Assembly: GCA_023663025.1 (NCBI GenBank)
Contig: JAMPIC010000002.1
Span: 152,183 to 216,182 of the forward strand
Origin: Prevotella sp.
GTDB taxonomy: Bacteria; Bacillota; Clostridia; Oscillospirales; Ruminococcaceae
DNA length: 64,000 nucleotides
Direction of reading: 5' to 3'
The notes under the pieces were generated by a model. That model had not been told where the DNA came from. It saw only the letters and a list, made by a program, of their open reading frames with translations, and made no database searches. The first letter of the stretch is position 1, and each line of letters begins with the position of its first letter. The position numbers and the translations under genes are program-made. Shown in pieces: positions 34,049 to 43,799 of this stretch.

Positions 34049-34675
34049 ATGAGCGGCGACTATTCTACCGTCAAAGGTTCGGCGGAGGCTTCTTTTATTG
34101 AAAAAAAATCCGAATTTATCGGATACGTCAGGCACGCGGAAACCGAGGAGGAAGCGGTGAGCTTCATCAACGAGATACGCGCGTCCCACAGGAAAGCCAG
34201 ACACAATGTGTACGCGTACATTCTCCGCGAGGGAAATACTTCCAGATATTCCGACGACGGCGAACCGCAGGGTACGGCGGGAGTTCCGGTGCTTGAGGTG
34301 CTCCGCAAGGAGGGGCTGACCGATGTGTGCTGCGTGGTAACAAGGTACTTCGGAGGAATACTTCTCGGCGGCGGAGGTCTTGTGCGGGCGTATTCCCACA
34401 GCGCGAAAATTGCCGTTGACGCTGCGGAAAAGCTTGTTATGTGCCTTTGCCGCCCCGTAACGGTCACAGCGGACTACAATCTGTACGGCAAGATCGCCTA
34501 TGCGCTTCCCGAGTTTGAGGTAAAGCTTCTGGACACGGATTACGCCGAAAATGTTACGGTAAAAATGCTTGTAAAAAAGGATATGCTGTCACCGCTTATC
34601 GAAAAGCTTACAGATGTTGCCAACGGGAAAATTTCTATAGTGCAAGGCGACGAATATTATGACAATTTCGCTTAA
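34049..34675 (+). CDS. YigZ/IMPACT family protein
   Basis: A 208-residue IMPACT-family protein. The N-terminal domain carries the family core: EFIGYVRHAETEEEAVSFIN, then HNVYAYIL, SDDGEPQGTAG and TRYFGGILLGGGGLVRAYS; the C-terminal part is the EF-G IV-like fold. The ATG at 34049 is preferred over 34031 because AAAGGA lies nine bases before it. In eukaryotes the homologue restrains Gcn2; the bacterial role is uncertain and may involve ribosomes or nucleotides. It is followed by dgt. Confidence 0.88.
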   Translation: MSGDYSTVKGSAEASFIEKKSEFIGYVRHAETEEEAVSFINEIRASHRKARHNVYAYILREGNTSRYSDDGEPQGTAGVPVLEVLRKEGLTDVCCVVTRYFGGILLGGGGLVRAYSHSAKIAVDAAEKLVMCLCRPVTVTADYNLYGKIAYALPEFEVKLLDTDYAENVTVKMLVKKDMLSPLIEKLTDVANGKISIVQGDEYYDNFA

Positions 34676-34793
34676 TATTTTGTGAATTGCTACAAACTTC
34701 ACGTCAAAAAGAGGTTTATTTTCCACGAAAATTGTATATATAAGTAGATATCAAATCTATGCGCAATGCGCAGACCGGTAAGGAGGCGTCAAT

Positions 34794-35786
34794 ATGACAA
34801 TACGCGAACAAACGGAGATAACGGAGCTTGGCATACTGTGCGAGGACGCCTGCACTTCAAAGGGGACGGGCAGACGCGTCCGCAGCGAGCCGAAATGCCC
34901 GATCAGGACAGAGTTTCAGCGGGACAGGGACAGGATACTTCACTGCAATTCGTTCAGACGGCTGAAGCAAAAAACCCAGGTTTTCCTCTCCCCCGTCGGC
35001 GACCACTACAGAACCCGCCTTACTCACACCCTTGAGGTGTCCCAGATCGCGAGGACTGTCGCAAGGGCGTTCAGGCTCAACGAGGATCTGACCGAAGCCA
35101 TCGCTCTCGGACACGACCTGGGACACACCCCTTTCGGGCACTCCGGCGAGGATATCCTCAACGAAATATGTCCCTACGGCTTCAAGCATTATCTGCAAAG
35201 CGTCCGCGTGGTGGACTATATCGAAAAGGACGGCGAGGGACTTAATCTTACATACGAGGTCAAGAACGGCATCGCCTGCCACACAAACAAAGTGGCGGTC
35301 ACAAAAGAGGGTTATATCGTCCGTCTTGCGGACAAGATCGCCTACATCAACCATGACATCGACGATTCTATACGGGCGGGAATGCTCCGCGAGGAGGATT
35401 TGCCCAAGTCCGCAACCGATATTCTCGGCAGCAGCAAAAGTCAACGTATCACCACGCTGATAACGTCCATAATCGAAAACGGTGTGGCTGATATCCGTAT
35501 GAGCGACGAGGTGAAAAAAGCTCACGACGAGCTGAGGTCGTTTCTGTTCACGAACATATACAAAAATTCCGCGGCAAAAGCCGAGGAAACCAAAGCAAAA
35601 GCCATGATCGAGCGGCTCTATATGTACTTCCTGAGAAATCCCGACAAGCTGCCCGACGAATATAAAAAAATCATGGCAAAATTTGACAAAGACAGAGCCG
35701 TCTGCGACTATATCGCGGGCATGACCGACGTTTATTCGGTAAACCTCTATAACGAACTGTTCATACCGAAAGGCTGGAAAAAATAA
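34794..35786 (+). CDS. dgt: Deoxyguanosine triphosphate triphosphohydrolase-like protein
   Basis: A 330-residue HD-domain dNTPase. The N-terminal RDRDRILHCNSFRRLKQKTQVF and the metal ligands in RTRLTHTLEVSQIAR and GHDLGHTPFGHSGE are diagnostic. It hydrolyses dNTPs to nucleosides and triphosphate, controlling the dNTP pool. AAGGAGG lies six bases before the ATG. Its stop overlaps the dnaG start (TAATG), so pool control is coupled to primase synthesis, an arrangement common in clostridia. Confidence 0.93.
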   Translation: MTIREQTEITELGILCEDACTSKGTGRRVRSEPKCPIRTEFQRDRDRILHCNSFRRLKQKTQVFLSPVGDHYRTRLTHTLEVSQIARTVARAFRLNEDLTEAIALGHDLGHTPFGHSGEDILNEICPYGFKHYLQSVRVVDYIEKDGEGLNLTYEVKNGIACHTNKVAVTKEGYIVRLADKIAYINHDIDDSIRAGMLREEDLPKSATDILGSSKSQRITTLITSIIENGVADIRMSDEVKKAHDELRSFLFTNIYKNSAAKAEETKAKAMIERLYMYFLRNPDKLPDEYKKIMAKFDKDRAVCDYIAGMTDVYSVNLYNELFIPKGWKK

Positions 35787-37531
35787 TGGCGTTCCCCGAA
35801 CTGTTCATTCAGGAGCTTAAACAAAATAATCCCATCGACAGCGTGATGTCCTCATATGTCAGCCTGATACGGCGCGGCAGGGGCTGCGTGTGCCTTTGCC
35901 CCTTTCACTCGGAGAAATCGCCGTCCTGCACCCTTTATCTTGACAACAACAGCTTCTACTGCTTCGGCTGCGGCGCGGGCGGGGACGTTATCACCTTTAT
36001 AATGAAAATCGAAAACCTCGGCTATGTTGAGGCGATCAAGTTCCTTGCCGAACGGGCGGGAATGGCTATGCCCGAGGACGCGAAAAACAACGAAAGCTCC
36101 CGCATAAAAACCCGCATACTGGAGATCAACCGCACTGCCGCAAGATATTTTTTCGACACGCTTACCCGTTCTCCCGACGGGGAAAAGGGGAGACGTTATT
36201 TCGCCGAACGGCAGCTCTCGGCGGCGACGATCACCAAATACGGATTGGGATATGCTCCGAACAGCTGGTACGGGCTGGCAAATCACCTGCGCTCCAAAGG
36301 CTTCGGCGACGAGGAAATTATTTCCGCTTTTCTCTGCGGACGGGGCAAAAACGGCGGCGTTTTCGATATTTTCCGGGATCGGGTCATGTTCCCCATAATC
36401 GACCTGCGCGGCAACGTCGTCGCTTTCGGAGGACGGACTGTCGACGGGGACGGTCCCAAATATCTGAACAGCTCGGACACGCCCGTATTCAAGAAAAGCC
36501 GCAACCTTTTCTCGCTGAACTTTGCAAAAAAGTCCGAGGAGAAATGGCTTATCCTTGCGGAGGGGTACATGGACGTTATCGCCATTAATCAGGCGGGATT
36601 TGAAAACGTGGTGGCGACCTTGGGTACGGCTCTCACTCAGGAACAGGCGCGGCTCATGTCCCAGTACGCGGAGGAAATAATCATCGCTTACGACTCGGAC
36701 GGTGCGGGACAGAACGCCACTCACAAGGCGATAAATCTTCTTTCCGAGGTGGGACTGCGCACCAAAATTATCCGTATGGAGGGAGCGAAAGACCCGGACG
36801 AGTACATAAAAAAATTCGGCGCACTGCGGTTCAAGCAGCTTCTGGACAAGTCGGGCGGCGCGATAGAATTCGAGCTTGAAAAGTGCCGCGCAGGACTTGA
36901 CGCAAACACGGACGAGGGCAGGATCGAGTACTTGAAACGGTGCGTAAACGTTTTGGCGGACGTTACTTCCCCCATCGAGCGGGAGGTCTACGCGGGCAGG
37001 CTTGCGGAGGCGAACAGGGTCAACAAGGAAATGATCGTCCAGCAGATAAACGGCGTCGTCAAAAAAAGGATAAATCAATCCAAAAACAAGGAATGGACGG
37101 AGATACGGACTTTCCAAAAACAGATGAGGAGCAATCCCGATTCCTACCGCAAGCCGAAGGAATACAAGGCGGAGATCGGCATAATTTCCTATCTGGCGGC
37201 AAATCCCGACGAGGCGGACGATATTTCTTCACGAATCGCTCCGGAACAGTTTGCGACGGATTTCAACAAAAAAGTCTACGCCGTCATGCTCGAAAAAATA
37301 AAAAATTCGGAGTTTTCGGATATTCTTTCGCTGCAAAGTGAATTTAGCGCCGATGAAATGGGTAAAATAACCGAGATTGAAGTCAATAGCAAAGATGTAA
37401 ACATTAATAAAACTGCCGTTGATGATTTTATTAACATTCTTACAAATTCAGCCGACAATTCGGCGGACGTTAAGAATATGTCAAACGACGATTTTTTAAA
37501 ATATATTCAGAACCTTAAAAGCAAGAAGTAG
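35786..37531 (+). CDS. dnaG: DNA primase
   Basis: A 581-residue primase. The N-terminal zinc-binding domain has [11 protein letters not shown] and [11 protein letters not shown] (about 39-65). The catalytic core includes [10 protein letters not shown] and [19 protein letters not shown], and the Toprim domain has [10 protein letters not shown] and [11 protein letters not shown]. The last 130 residues are the helicase-binding region, which is poorly conserved. It makes RNA primers at the fork. It sits between dgt and rpoD in the classical macromolecular-synthesis arrangement. Confidence 0.96.
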   Translation: MAFPELFIQELKQNNPIDSVMSSYVSLIRRGRGCVCLCPFHSEKSPSCTLYLDNNSFYCFGCGAGGDVITFIMKIENLGYVEAIKFLAERAGMAMPEDAKNNESSRIKTRILEINRTAARYFFDTLTRSPDGEKGRRYFAERQLSAATITKYGLGYAPNSWYGLANHLRSKGFGDEEIISAFLCGRGKNGGVFDIFRDRVMFPIIDLRGNVVAFGGRTVDGDGPKYLNSSDTPVFKKSRNLFSLNFAKKSEEKWLILAEGYMDVIAINQAGFENVVATLGTALTQEQARLMSQYAEEIIIAYDSDGAGQNATHKAINLLSEVGLRTKIIRMEGAKDPDEYIKKFGALRFKQLLDKSGGAIEFELEKCRAGLDANTDEGRIEYLKRCVNVLADVTSPIEREVYAGRLAEANRVNKEMIVQQINGVVKKRINQSKNKEWTEIRTFQKQMRSNPDSYRKPKEYKAEIGIISYLAANPDEADDISSRIAPEQFATDFNKKVYAVMLEKIKNSEFSDILSLQSEFSADEMGKITEIEVNSKDVNINKTAVDDFINILTNSADNSADVKNMSNDDFLKYIQNLKSKK

Positions 37532-37545
37532 AAAGGATGACCCTT

Positions 37546-38625
37546 ATGTCAAGCAATAAACGGACTATCGAAAGCCTTATGGAACAGGGCAAAGCAAACG
37601 GCAAGCTGTCCGCAAAGGAGATAACGGACGTGCTGGAAGAGCTGGAGTACGACGTTGACCAGATGGAGGCGTTTTACGACAACTGCTCAAATCTCAACAT
37701 CGAGGTAATCGAGGATTTCAGCATAGACAGCGACCTGTCCATTCCTCTGGACGCCACGGCTGACGATCTGGAGCTTTCCCTCTCCACGGAGGGCATCGCC
37801 ATAGACGACCCTGTTAAAATTTACCTTAAAGAAATAGGACGGGTTCCCCTGCTCACAGCCGAGGAGGAGATCGAGCTTGCGGAGCGTATGGCTCAGGGCG
37901 ATATAAAGGCGAGAAAACGCCTTGCCGAGGCTAACCTCCGTTTAGTGGTATCAATCGCCAAACGCTATGTGGGACGGGGTATGCAGTTCCTCGACCTTAT
38001 TCAGGAGGGCAATTTAGGTCTTATCAAGGCGGTGGAAAAGTTCGACCACACCAAAGGCTTCAAGTTTTCCACATACGCCACATGGTGGATAAGACAGGCT
38101 ATCACAAGGGCGATCGCCGATCAGGCAAGGACGATACGCATTCCCGTGCATATGGTGGAAACTATTACCAAGGTTAAAAAGGCTTCCAGTCAGCTTCTGC
38201 ACCAGAACGGTCACGACCCTTCCCCCGAGGAGATCGCCGAGTTCACGGAAATGCCCGTGGAACGCGTCCGCGAGATAATGCGCATTGCGCAGGATCCCGT
38301 ATCCCTTGAAACGCCTATCGGCGAGGAGGAGGACAGCCATTTGGGTGACTTCATTCCCGACGACGACGCGCCCGCTCCTGCGGAAGCCGCTTCGCTTATC
38401 CTGCTGAAGGAGCAGCTGGGCGAGGTGCTTTCCACGCTTACCGAACGGGAGGAAAAAGTCCTCAGACTGCGCTTCGGTCTGGAGGACGGCAGAAGCCGCA
38501 CTTTGGAGGAAGTCGGCAAGGAGTTTAACGTTACCCGCGAACGTATCCGCCAGATCGAAGCAAAAGCTCTCAGAAAGCTTAGACATCCCAGCAGAAGCAA
38601 AAAGGTCAAGGACTTCCTCGATTAA
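37546..38625 (+). CDS. rpoD: Principal RNA polymerase sigma factor (RpoD/SigA)
   Basis: A 359-residue primary sigma factor. Region 1.2 starts [20 protein letters not shown]; region 2 includes [19 protein letters not shown] and [14 protein letters not shown]; region 4 has [20 protein letters not shown]. Region 1.1 is short, as in other Bacillota. The ATG at 37546 is chosen over 37537 because AAAGGA sits eight bases before it. It would read the TTGACA-17-TATAAT promoters seen throughout this window. Confidence 0.97.
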   Translation: MSSNKRTIESLMEQGKANGKLSAKEITDVLEELEYDVDQMEAFYDNCSNLNIEVIEDFSIDSDLSIPLDATADDLELSLSTEGIAIDDPVKIYLKEIGRVPLLTAEEEIELAERMAQGDIKARKRLAEANLRLVVSIAKRYVGRGMQFLDLIQEGNLGLIKAVEKFDHTKGFKFSTYATWWIRQAITRAIADQARTIRIPVHMVETITKVKKASSQLLHQNGHDPSPEEIAEFTEMPVERVREIMRIAQDPVSLETPIGEEEDSHLGDFIPDDDAPAPAEAASLILLKEQLGEVLSTLTEREEKVLRLRFGLEDGRSRTLEEVGKEFNVTRERIRQIEAKALRKLRHPSRSKKVKDFLD

Positions 38626-38687
38626 GTTTAATCCACACGGAAAGGAGTATTTTCGCCGCGGTCAGGCGCGGCTGAAATGTCAATTTT

Positions 38688-39089
38688 ATGCAGATCACCT
38701 TAGAGTCCGATTACGCCGTAAGAATTGTCGGCTGTCTTGCCGAAACGGGACGGCGTATGGACGCAAAAGCAATTTCCGAAAAAACCTGCGTCTCGCTGAG
38801 ATTTTCGCTGAAGATCCTGCGCAAGCTTGTGGCAAGCGGGATCGTCAAGTCCTTTAAGGGCGCTCAAGGAGGCTACGAGCTTGCGAAGAAGCCGGCGGAT
38901 ATCTCACTGAAGGACGTTATTGAAACGGTCGAGGGAAAATACTGTCTGAGCAGATGCCTTACCGACGAACACGAATGCAGCCGCGGAATGTCGGGAATAT
39001 GCAGTTTCCAAAAGGTATACGGCGAGATATCTGCGGAAGTAGAAAAAAAACTTGCTTATTACACATTTGATATGCTCATCAATACATAA
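38688..39089 (+). CDS. Rrf2-family transcriptional regulator with cysteine cluster
   Basis: A 133-residue Rrf2 protein. The winged helix is QITLESDYAVRIVGCLAETG through KGAQGGYELAK, and three cysteines that usually hold an iron-sulfur cluster lie in YCLSRCLTDEHECSRGMSGIC. Such regulators sense iron-sulfur status, NO or redox state. No isc/suf operon is nearby, so its target is unknown. The nearest good ribosome site, AAAGGAG, lies about 45 bases before the ATG with a GC hairpin (CCGCG/CGCGG) between, so initiation is unusual or the start is misjudged. Confidence 0.88.
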   Translation: MQITLESDYAVRIVGCLAETGRRMDAKAISEKTCVSLRFSLKILRKLVASGIVKSFKGAQGGYELAKKPADISLKDVIETVEGKYCLSRCLTDEHECSRGMSGICSFQKVYGEISAEVEKKLAYYTFDMLINT

Positions 39090-39090
39090 A

Positions 39091-39136
39091 CAAAGAGGAT
39101 AGAACGACTTGTTCTATCCTCTTTGTATTGTTTTTT
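39091..39136 (+). terminator. Strong terminator between convergent genes
   Basis: A perfect 15-bp stem CAAAGAGGATAGAAC/GTTCTATCCTCTTTG with a 5-base loop, then TATTGTTTTTTG on the plus strand. It closes the Rrf2 gene, and on the minus strand (followed by TTTATG) probably helps stop the FecR/InlB gene. Confidence 0.88.
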
Positions 39137-39137
39137 G

Positions 39138-40898
39138 TTACCCGTAATAGGCGGTAATGGTTATATCGTCCTTGATGTTATCAAGGTTCTTGTCCCAGCC
39201 GAGGAAACGGTTTCCGTTGCTGTCGGTAATAGGCCAGAAGGGAGGCTCGGCGGTTTCGCCGTCGGCAACCTTGACGGTATAGAACTGACCGTCAATAACA
39301 AAGATGACCGTATGGTAATCGCCTGTTGCAAACACAGCCGTAATGGTGGTGTCCATAATAATATTGTTAAGCTCCTTATCCCAGCCGACAAAGCGGTTTC
39401 CGTCGCTGTCCGCATTGGGTATATAGGGCGGAACAGCAGCTCCCCCATGCTCTACCTGTATAGGGTAGCTTTCGCTGCCGACAATAAACGTGACTGTATG
39501 TGTCGAAGCCTTTTCGAGAATTGCCGATATAACAATGTCTTCGGTAATATTGGTGAAATCCTTGTCCCAGCCCTTGAAAATGTAGCCCTCAACGTTTACC
39601 GTCGCGGGAAGATTGGCTGACTTTCCATGCTCGACCTCGATTGTATTGGAGCGGTTTCCTATAACCACGGTGACTGTGTGCATATTTGACGAGGGAGAGG
39701 ACGCAAACTCGTTGAACTGCGCCGTGATGACCCTGTCCTCGGTAATGTTTTCAAAAGAACCGTCCCAGCCGATAAATTCCAGACCCTCAATGTTCGGATC
39801 TTCGGGCTTAACGGCATTTCCGCCGTGAATTATTTCCTGGATAGTTTCTTCTCCGTCAACTATTACGGTGACTGTATGGTAAGTCCCCGCTTCGCTGCCG
39901 GAAGTCTCCGCAGGCGCAGGCTCGACAGCGGGAGCTGCCGCAGTGGTTGTAACAGGTGCGGTTGTGGTTATTACAACGGGAGCGGCTGTGGTATAACCGG
40001 GCAAAGTGGTTTCCGTCGGCGCGGGAGCTGTTGTTGTGACTATCGGCTCGGCGGTCTGCACAATATCGGAGCTGTCGGTGACGGTCTCCGTCGGCTGCTG
40101 CTCCTCAACGGGAGGAAGCTCCCCGCTGTCGGTACCGTCCGATTTTTTGTCATAGGCGGCTTTAAGCTCCTCCGGACTGTAGGGGAAATCCTCGCCCACA
40201 ATGGCGGCTATGGTAATAAGGTTTTTCAGATCGGAAGCGGAAAGTTCCTCCAGATCGAAATCAAGATTAAGAGCCTCAAAGGAAGGACCGTCCTCGGAAA
40301 CAACGCGTCCCCATTTTTTCTCTATCTGAAGCTCCGCGTTATTTACGGGCTCTCCCAAAGGATCGTAAAGCTGGATACTGCTGTCGCCCATGAACGTATA
40401 GAGATCCGTGTAGGACATAAACTCGTTTGTGCTGTAGGATATCTTCGATACGCTTTCAGCCGTTGTTATCATGGAATCGGCGGTTCTGACGATCACGGAA
40501 CTGTGATCCTCGTCCGCAAAATTGCATATGACCGAACCGCTTCTGAGGAAAAGCTCGCTGTTTTCTTTGCCGTTGAACTCACCCGAAACCACTGCCTGCG
40601 AATCCGAACCGAGAACGATATAGTTTTTCTCGGAATTTTTCTTTCCCTTATAGGCAAGCACGCATGAGGAATCCGCGCCGAGGGTGATGATATCTCCGCT
40701 TTTCAGTATATCGCCGCTTGCCGTACTTGTGACGGTATCGGAATTTGTCACGCTTACGCTACCGCTTGCCGAGGATATGTACAGTCCGTAGGACGATCCT
40801 CCCCCGCCGGTAACGACAATAAGCGTGACAGCTACCGCGATAAGCGCGCAGCCTCCGAGAATAAGCGGTATTTTAAAGTTCCTGATAAAATCCTTCAT
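39138..40898 (-). CDS. FecR-domain membrane protein with four InlB-type repeats
   Basis: About 586 residues. A membrane helix (PLILGGCALIAVAVTLIVV) near the start is followed outside by a FecR-like beta domain (SGSVSVTNSDTVTSTASGDI through SVIVRTADSMITTAESVSKI), a helical FDLEELSASDLKNLI and PEELKAAY segment, a Thr/Pro linker, and four InlB B-type repeats of about 70 residues, each with HTVT and a GWD motif near its end. The start is uncertain: AAAGGAG lies 36 bases before the ATG at 40898 with a small hairpin between, while a TTG at 40943 follows CAGGAAA and would add 15 residues. It follows its FecR paralogue directly. The role is probably surface structure or binding; no TonB system exists here. 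Confidence 0.83.
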   Translation of the reverse strand: MKDFIRNFKIPLILGGCALIAVAVTLIVVTGGGGSSYGLYISSASGSVSVTNSDTVTSTASGDILKSGDIITLGADSSCVLAYKGKKNSEKNYIVLGSDSQAVVSGEFNGKENSELFLRSGSVICNFADEDHSSVIVRTADSMITTAESVSKISYSTNEFMSYTDLYTFMGDSSIQLYDPLGEPVNNAELQIEKKWGRVVSEDGPSFEALNLDFDLEELSASDLKNLITIAAIVGEDFPYSPEELKAAYDKKSDGTDSGELPPVEEQQPTETVTDSSDIVQTAEPIVTTTAPAPTETTLPGYTTAAPVVITTTAPVTTTAAAPAVEPAPAETSGSEAGTYHTVTVIVDGEETIQEIIHGGNAVKPEDPNIEGLEFIGWDGSFENITEDRVITAQFNEFASSPSSNMHTVTVVIGNRSNTIEVEHGKSANLPATVNVEGYIFKGWDKDFTNITEDIVISAILEKASTHTVTFIVGSESYPIQVEHGGAAVPPYIPNADSDGNRFVGWDKELNNIIMDTTITAVFATGDYHTVIFVIDGQFYTVKVADGETAEPPFWPITDSNGNRFLGWDKNLDNIKDDITITAYYG

Positions 40899-40943
40899 AA
40901 ATGTATGACGTATCCGGACTGTGACCGGACATTCTCCTTTCAA

Positions 40944-42062
40944 TTAATTTCCTGCCGCAGAAGTTTCCGCATTGGCGGATGTTCCCGCCGTGACTGTGAT
41001 TTCCTCCTCGCCGAAGTCGTCGTTCGTTTCGGGGAACCAATCCTCGTAATCGTCCGTGCCGGTATTGGTATTTCCCGTAAGCTCCCACCATTTTACACCG
41101 GAATAAGTGGTATAAGAATGGGTTTGCAGAGTTGTGGCAAGAGTTCCGTAGGACGTTGTATCCTCGGTCTCCGCCGGCGGGGAGGTTGTTACGGTCGTAG
41201 TTTCCGTTGTCGTCGGAACGGTCGTAACAGTAGTTTCCGGCGTATCGGAAACAGATTCCGTTGCGGTCTCCTGCTTCAGGCGCTCGTCCCTGACGATCTT
41301 GTAAGCCCGGTTAAGCTCCTCGGGGGTAAACGCCATTTCCTTTTCGGCGGACGACCTTATAAGCTCGCCCAGCGCAGCGTCGTTGAGAGTGAGCAGATCA
41401 AAGCTGTAATTGAGGTAGCCGTACTTGCAGACCTCCTCGGAGGTAAGCATCTGCGCTGCGGTACGCTCAATAAGTATCATGGGCATATCGTAAGGCTGCT
41501 TGTCGGCGTCATAGAGCTGCAAAGCGACTGTGCCGTCGAAATTCTGAACCTGCGTTATCATAACGTCCTTATAGCCCATATATTCTTTCACATAGTCAAA
41601 CTCCGCGCGAAAAACCGTTCCCCTGACGGAGACAGAGCTGTTCGGGGTCTTGAGAGCGAAAGTGGCGTTCTTTCTCAACTTGTTGTTAAGGCGGCAAATG
41701 ACCGCCCCCTTGGTAAGATTTACCGAAATATCGCCCTTTGAGTCCACATCGGTGAAATATATGTACACATTGGAATCGGGTTCCACCCACACAAACTTAT
41801 CCCTGTCAACGCTTATCCGCAGGAAGCTTTCCTCTGAGGTTGTGATCACGTCGCCGCTTTGCAGGACGGTTTGCTTGCCCGCGTTGATACGCTTGCCGTC
41901 GCGGGAAATATGAGCCGTACCGCTGATATCCGTGATGACGAGCCGTCTTGCCACGTCTCCGCCGAAGTACAGGCTCAGGACGATAGCGCCCGCAATGACC
42001 ATAAGTATGCTTATAACGCCGATCAGTATCAGCTTCAAGTTTTCGGAAAGGATCTTTATCAA
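40944..42062 (-). CDS. FecR-domain membrane protein
   Basis: About 372 residues: a membrane helix (LILIGVISILMVIAGAIVLS), a FecR-like domain (VITDISGTAHISRDGKRINA, SGDVITTSEESFLRISVD and NSSVSVRGTVFRAEFD), a helical region with FTPEELNRAYKIV, and a long Thr/Glu-rich C-terminal tail. The domain order matches the paralogue that follows, without the InlB repeats. The start at TTG 42062 is chosen because AAAGG lies about ten bases upstream. In proteobacteria FecR proteins are anti-sigma regulators; here no sigma gene is adjacent and the FecR fold faces outward, so that role should not be assumed. Confidence 0.8.
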   Translation of the reverse strand: MIKILSENLKLILIGVISILMVIAGAIVLSLYFGGDVARRLVITDISGTAHISRDGKRINAGKQTVLQSGDVITTSEESFLRISVDRDKFVWVEPDSNVYIYFTDVDSKGDISVNLTKGAVICRLNNKLRKNATFALKTPNSSVSVRGTVFRAEFDYVKEYMGYKDVMITQVQNFDGTVALQLYDADKQPYDMPMILIERTAAQMLTSEEVCKYGYLNYSFDLLTLNDAALGELIRSSAEKEMAFTPEELNRAYKIVRDERLKQETATESVSDTPETTVTTVPTTTETTTVTTSPPAETEDTTSYGTLATTLQTHSYTTYSGVKWWELTGNTNTGTDDYEDWFPETNDDFGEEEITVTAGTSANAETSAAGN

Positions 42063-42170
42063 AGCACAGCCGCCTTTCAAAAACGCAAATATTCTATCCT
42101 CTGTTTGGGAGCGAACCGCGTTCGCTCCGTTCTTTGAAAATATATCCGAGTATAAACATAACTACATTTT

Positions 42171-42199
42171 ATTATACCACACATCTGTTTTTTTGTCAA
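42171..42199 (-). promoter_or_regulatory. Consensus promoter of the FecR pair
   Basis: On the minus strand TTGACA, 17 bases, TATAAT. The leader of about 100 bases contains a perfect hairpin GGAGCGAA/TTCGCTCC (42109-42129). Confidence 0.82.
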
Positions 42200-42274
42200 A
42201 GCATTTTGTCGATTTTCAGAAAATCGTCACATTACGGACCGATTTTATCCGCAGTCCGATTGGAAGCTTTCCAC

Positions 42275-42308
42275 GAAAAAAACAGGCGGAAGAAAAAAAT
42301 CCCCCGCC
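42275..42308 (-). terminator. Terminator downstream of RNase P RNA
   Basis: On the minus strand the stem GGCGG/CCGCC around a T-rich loop, followed by TGTTTTTTT. It lies about 75 bases past the mature 3' end of the RNA. Confidence 0.65.
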
Positions 42309-42385
42309 ATTGATTTTGACAGCTCCGCGTTTAGGGCGCGGATATCGCTCCCGTACGGAAACGAACCGCTGCCTGCCGCGGCTGC

Positions 42386-42743
42386 GACTAAGCCGATAAG
42401 CCGGGTTTTGTCGTGTGCGGAAATCTATCTGGGCGAATCGTCGCCGAAACGCTCAAGCCGTCGTTGCAATGCGTCTGCCGAGCAGACAATAACGCATTGT
42501 TCCAAAATGACGTTGCATCGGACAGGGTTTACATGGCAGCGCAGTCTCCCGCGCTCCGGTGAGCTCTTACCTCGCCTTTCCACCCTTGCCGGTAAATGGT
42601 AAATACCGGCGGTATATCTCTGTTGCACTTTCCCTAAGGTCGCCCTCGGCTGCCGTTAGCAGCTGCCCTGCTCTGTGATGCCCGGACTTTCCTAACGCGA
42701 ACGCACATTGCGCGTAACGTGTTCAACCGCATAGCTTACTCGC
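42386..42743 (-). ncRNA. rnpB: RNase P RNA (class A)
   Basis: The minus strand shows the universal elements in order: GGAAAGTCCGGGC (P4 5' side and flank), ACAGAGATATACCGCC, GGGTGGAAAGGCGAGGTAAG followed by AGCTCACC, TAAACCC and AGATAGAT; near the 3' end comes ACAAAACCCGGCTTA, the tRNA CCA-binding loop. The ends pair as P1 (GCGA with TCGC, TAAG with CTTA). The RNA is the catalytic part of RNase P, which trims tRNA 5' ends. The boundaries are good to a few bases. Confidence 0.95.
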
Positions 42744-42750
42744 AGTTATA

Positions 42751-42779
42751 AGTATATCACAAATTTTACGGAATGTCAA
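42751..42779 (-). promoter_or_regulatory. Promoter of rnpB
   Basis: On the minus strand TTGACA, 17 bases, TATACT, with the -10 box ending about seven bases before the RNA 5' end. Confidence 0.85.
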
Positions 42780-42802
42780 ACGTTTAACGAAATTGTTCCT
42801 CA

Positions 42803-42850
42803 AAAAAATTTAAAGCGGGAGACCGCGCACAGTCCGCGTTCTCCCGCTGT
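42803..42850 (-). terminator. Terminator after the unrecognised 42866-43777 gene
   Basis: On the minus strand the stem AGCGGGAGA/TCTCCCGCT enclosing a second GC stem, then TTTAAATTTTTTT. Confidence 0.8.
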
Positions 42851-42865
42851 TTTGCCTATCGGTTT

Positions 42866-43777
42866 TCAACGGAACAAATCCCCGTTTCCCGCCCACAGTT
42901 CCATGGAGCTTGGGTCGCCCGCCGCTGCCGCTCTGAGAATGACGTTCGTCTTTTTCAAGGACAGCTGCCGGCAGTTTTTACTTACGGAGATATCTCCGTC
43001 GGAGGTTTTGAGACTTCCTCCCGAAAAGCTCATATGCGAAACGCCGCCCGAAGCCGATTTATCCGAAACAATACTCTTAACAACGGAGGCAAGCTCCTTT
43101 GCGGGAAAACCGTATCTGCTCCGCGCGTCAAAGCCGCTGTCAAGCAGCTCGTAGTTCACTGCGGCTCTCAGCTTTCTGTTCATGCCGATGATATTTCCCT
43201 TGCTGTCCGTGGAAAGGTCGGCTATATCCTGTCCGAAGCTTTTCTCCAAAGCCTCCGCCACCGCAGGATAGTACGCTGCGGTCATTTTTCCGTTCAATAT
43301 ATTCGAGCCCTTCGCCACAACATCGAGACTGACCTTCTTCAGGGTTTTGTCCAAAGCCGACTTAACCCCGTCCGCAAAGCTTTCGTCGGAAATACCCGTG
43401 AGCGCGGTCTTTCCGCTGTTCAGGTCGTAATCGAACTCAAACTCCACGCTTTCGGGAACTCCCGCGTCCGCAAGATTTTTCTTCATTGCCGCGTCGAAAT
43501 TACCGCATGTACCGGCGAGAGTGTTCATAGACTGAGCCGCTTTCACGCGGCACTCGCTGAGACTTGCCGAAGAGCCGAGAGTAAGCAGCGAATTGCTTAC
43601 CGAGCTTGAAAAGCGGTCGGATTTGAATGTTCCGCTGACGTTCTCGCTGTCGGAGCTGTCCGAGGACTTTTGATACTTTGAGCGCATCAGCATAGCCGAA
43701 CATATTTTGCGCGACGATCTTGAGGACAAGCCCAATGAACTGAAACGCTGGCGTATTGAACTTACATTTCTTACCAT
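42866..43777 (-). CDS. Conserved-looking protein of unknown function
   Basis: A 303-residue protein without signal peptide or membrane helix. The start is Ser/Arg-rich (SSIRQRFSSLGLSSRSSRKI), and later comes a mixed alpha/beta region with FDYDLNSGKTALTGISDESF, ADLSTDSKGNIIGMNRKLRA and GFPAKELASVVKSIVSDKSA. I do not recognise the family; the general style recalls proteins of flagellar or secretion-linked clusters in clostridia, but nothing around it supports this. The ATG at 43777 has AGGGG upstream. It stands alone with its own promoter and terminator. Confidence 0.68.
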   Translation of the reverse strand: MVRNVSSIRQRFSSLGLSSRSSRKICSAMLMRSKYQKSSDSSDSENVSGTFKSDRFSSSVSNSLLTLGSSASLSECRVKAAQSMNTLAGTCGNFDAAMKKNLADAGVPESVEFEFDYDLNSGKTALTGISDESFADGVKSALDKTLKKVSLDVVAKGSNILNGKMTAAYYPAVAEALEKSFGQDIADLSTDSKGNIIGMNRKLRAAVNYELLDSGFDARSRYGFPAKELASVVKSIVSDKSASGGVSHMSFSGGSLKTSDGDISVSKNCRQLSLKKTNVILRAAAAGDPSSMELWAGNGDLFR

Positions 43778-43799
43778 TTGAAAGATCCCCTCTTTGCCA

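Noticed and set aside
35852..37117. A 421-codon frame antisense to dnaG
   Set aside because: dnaG is certain; the antisense frame has no recognisable features.
39138..42062. FecR genes as part of an iron-siderophore signalling system
   Set aside because: No sigma factor, TonB-dependent receptor or siderophore gene is present, and the organism appears to have a single membrane.
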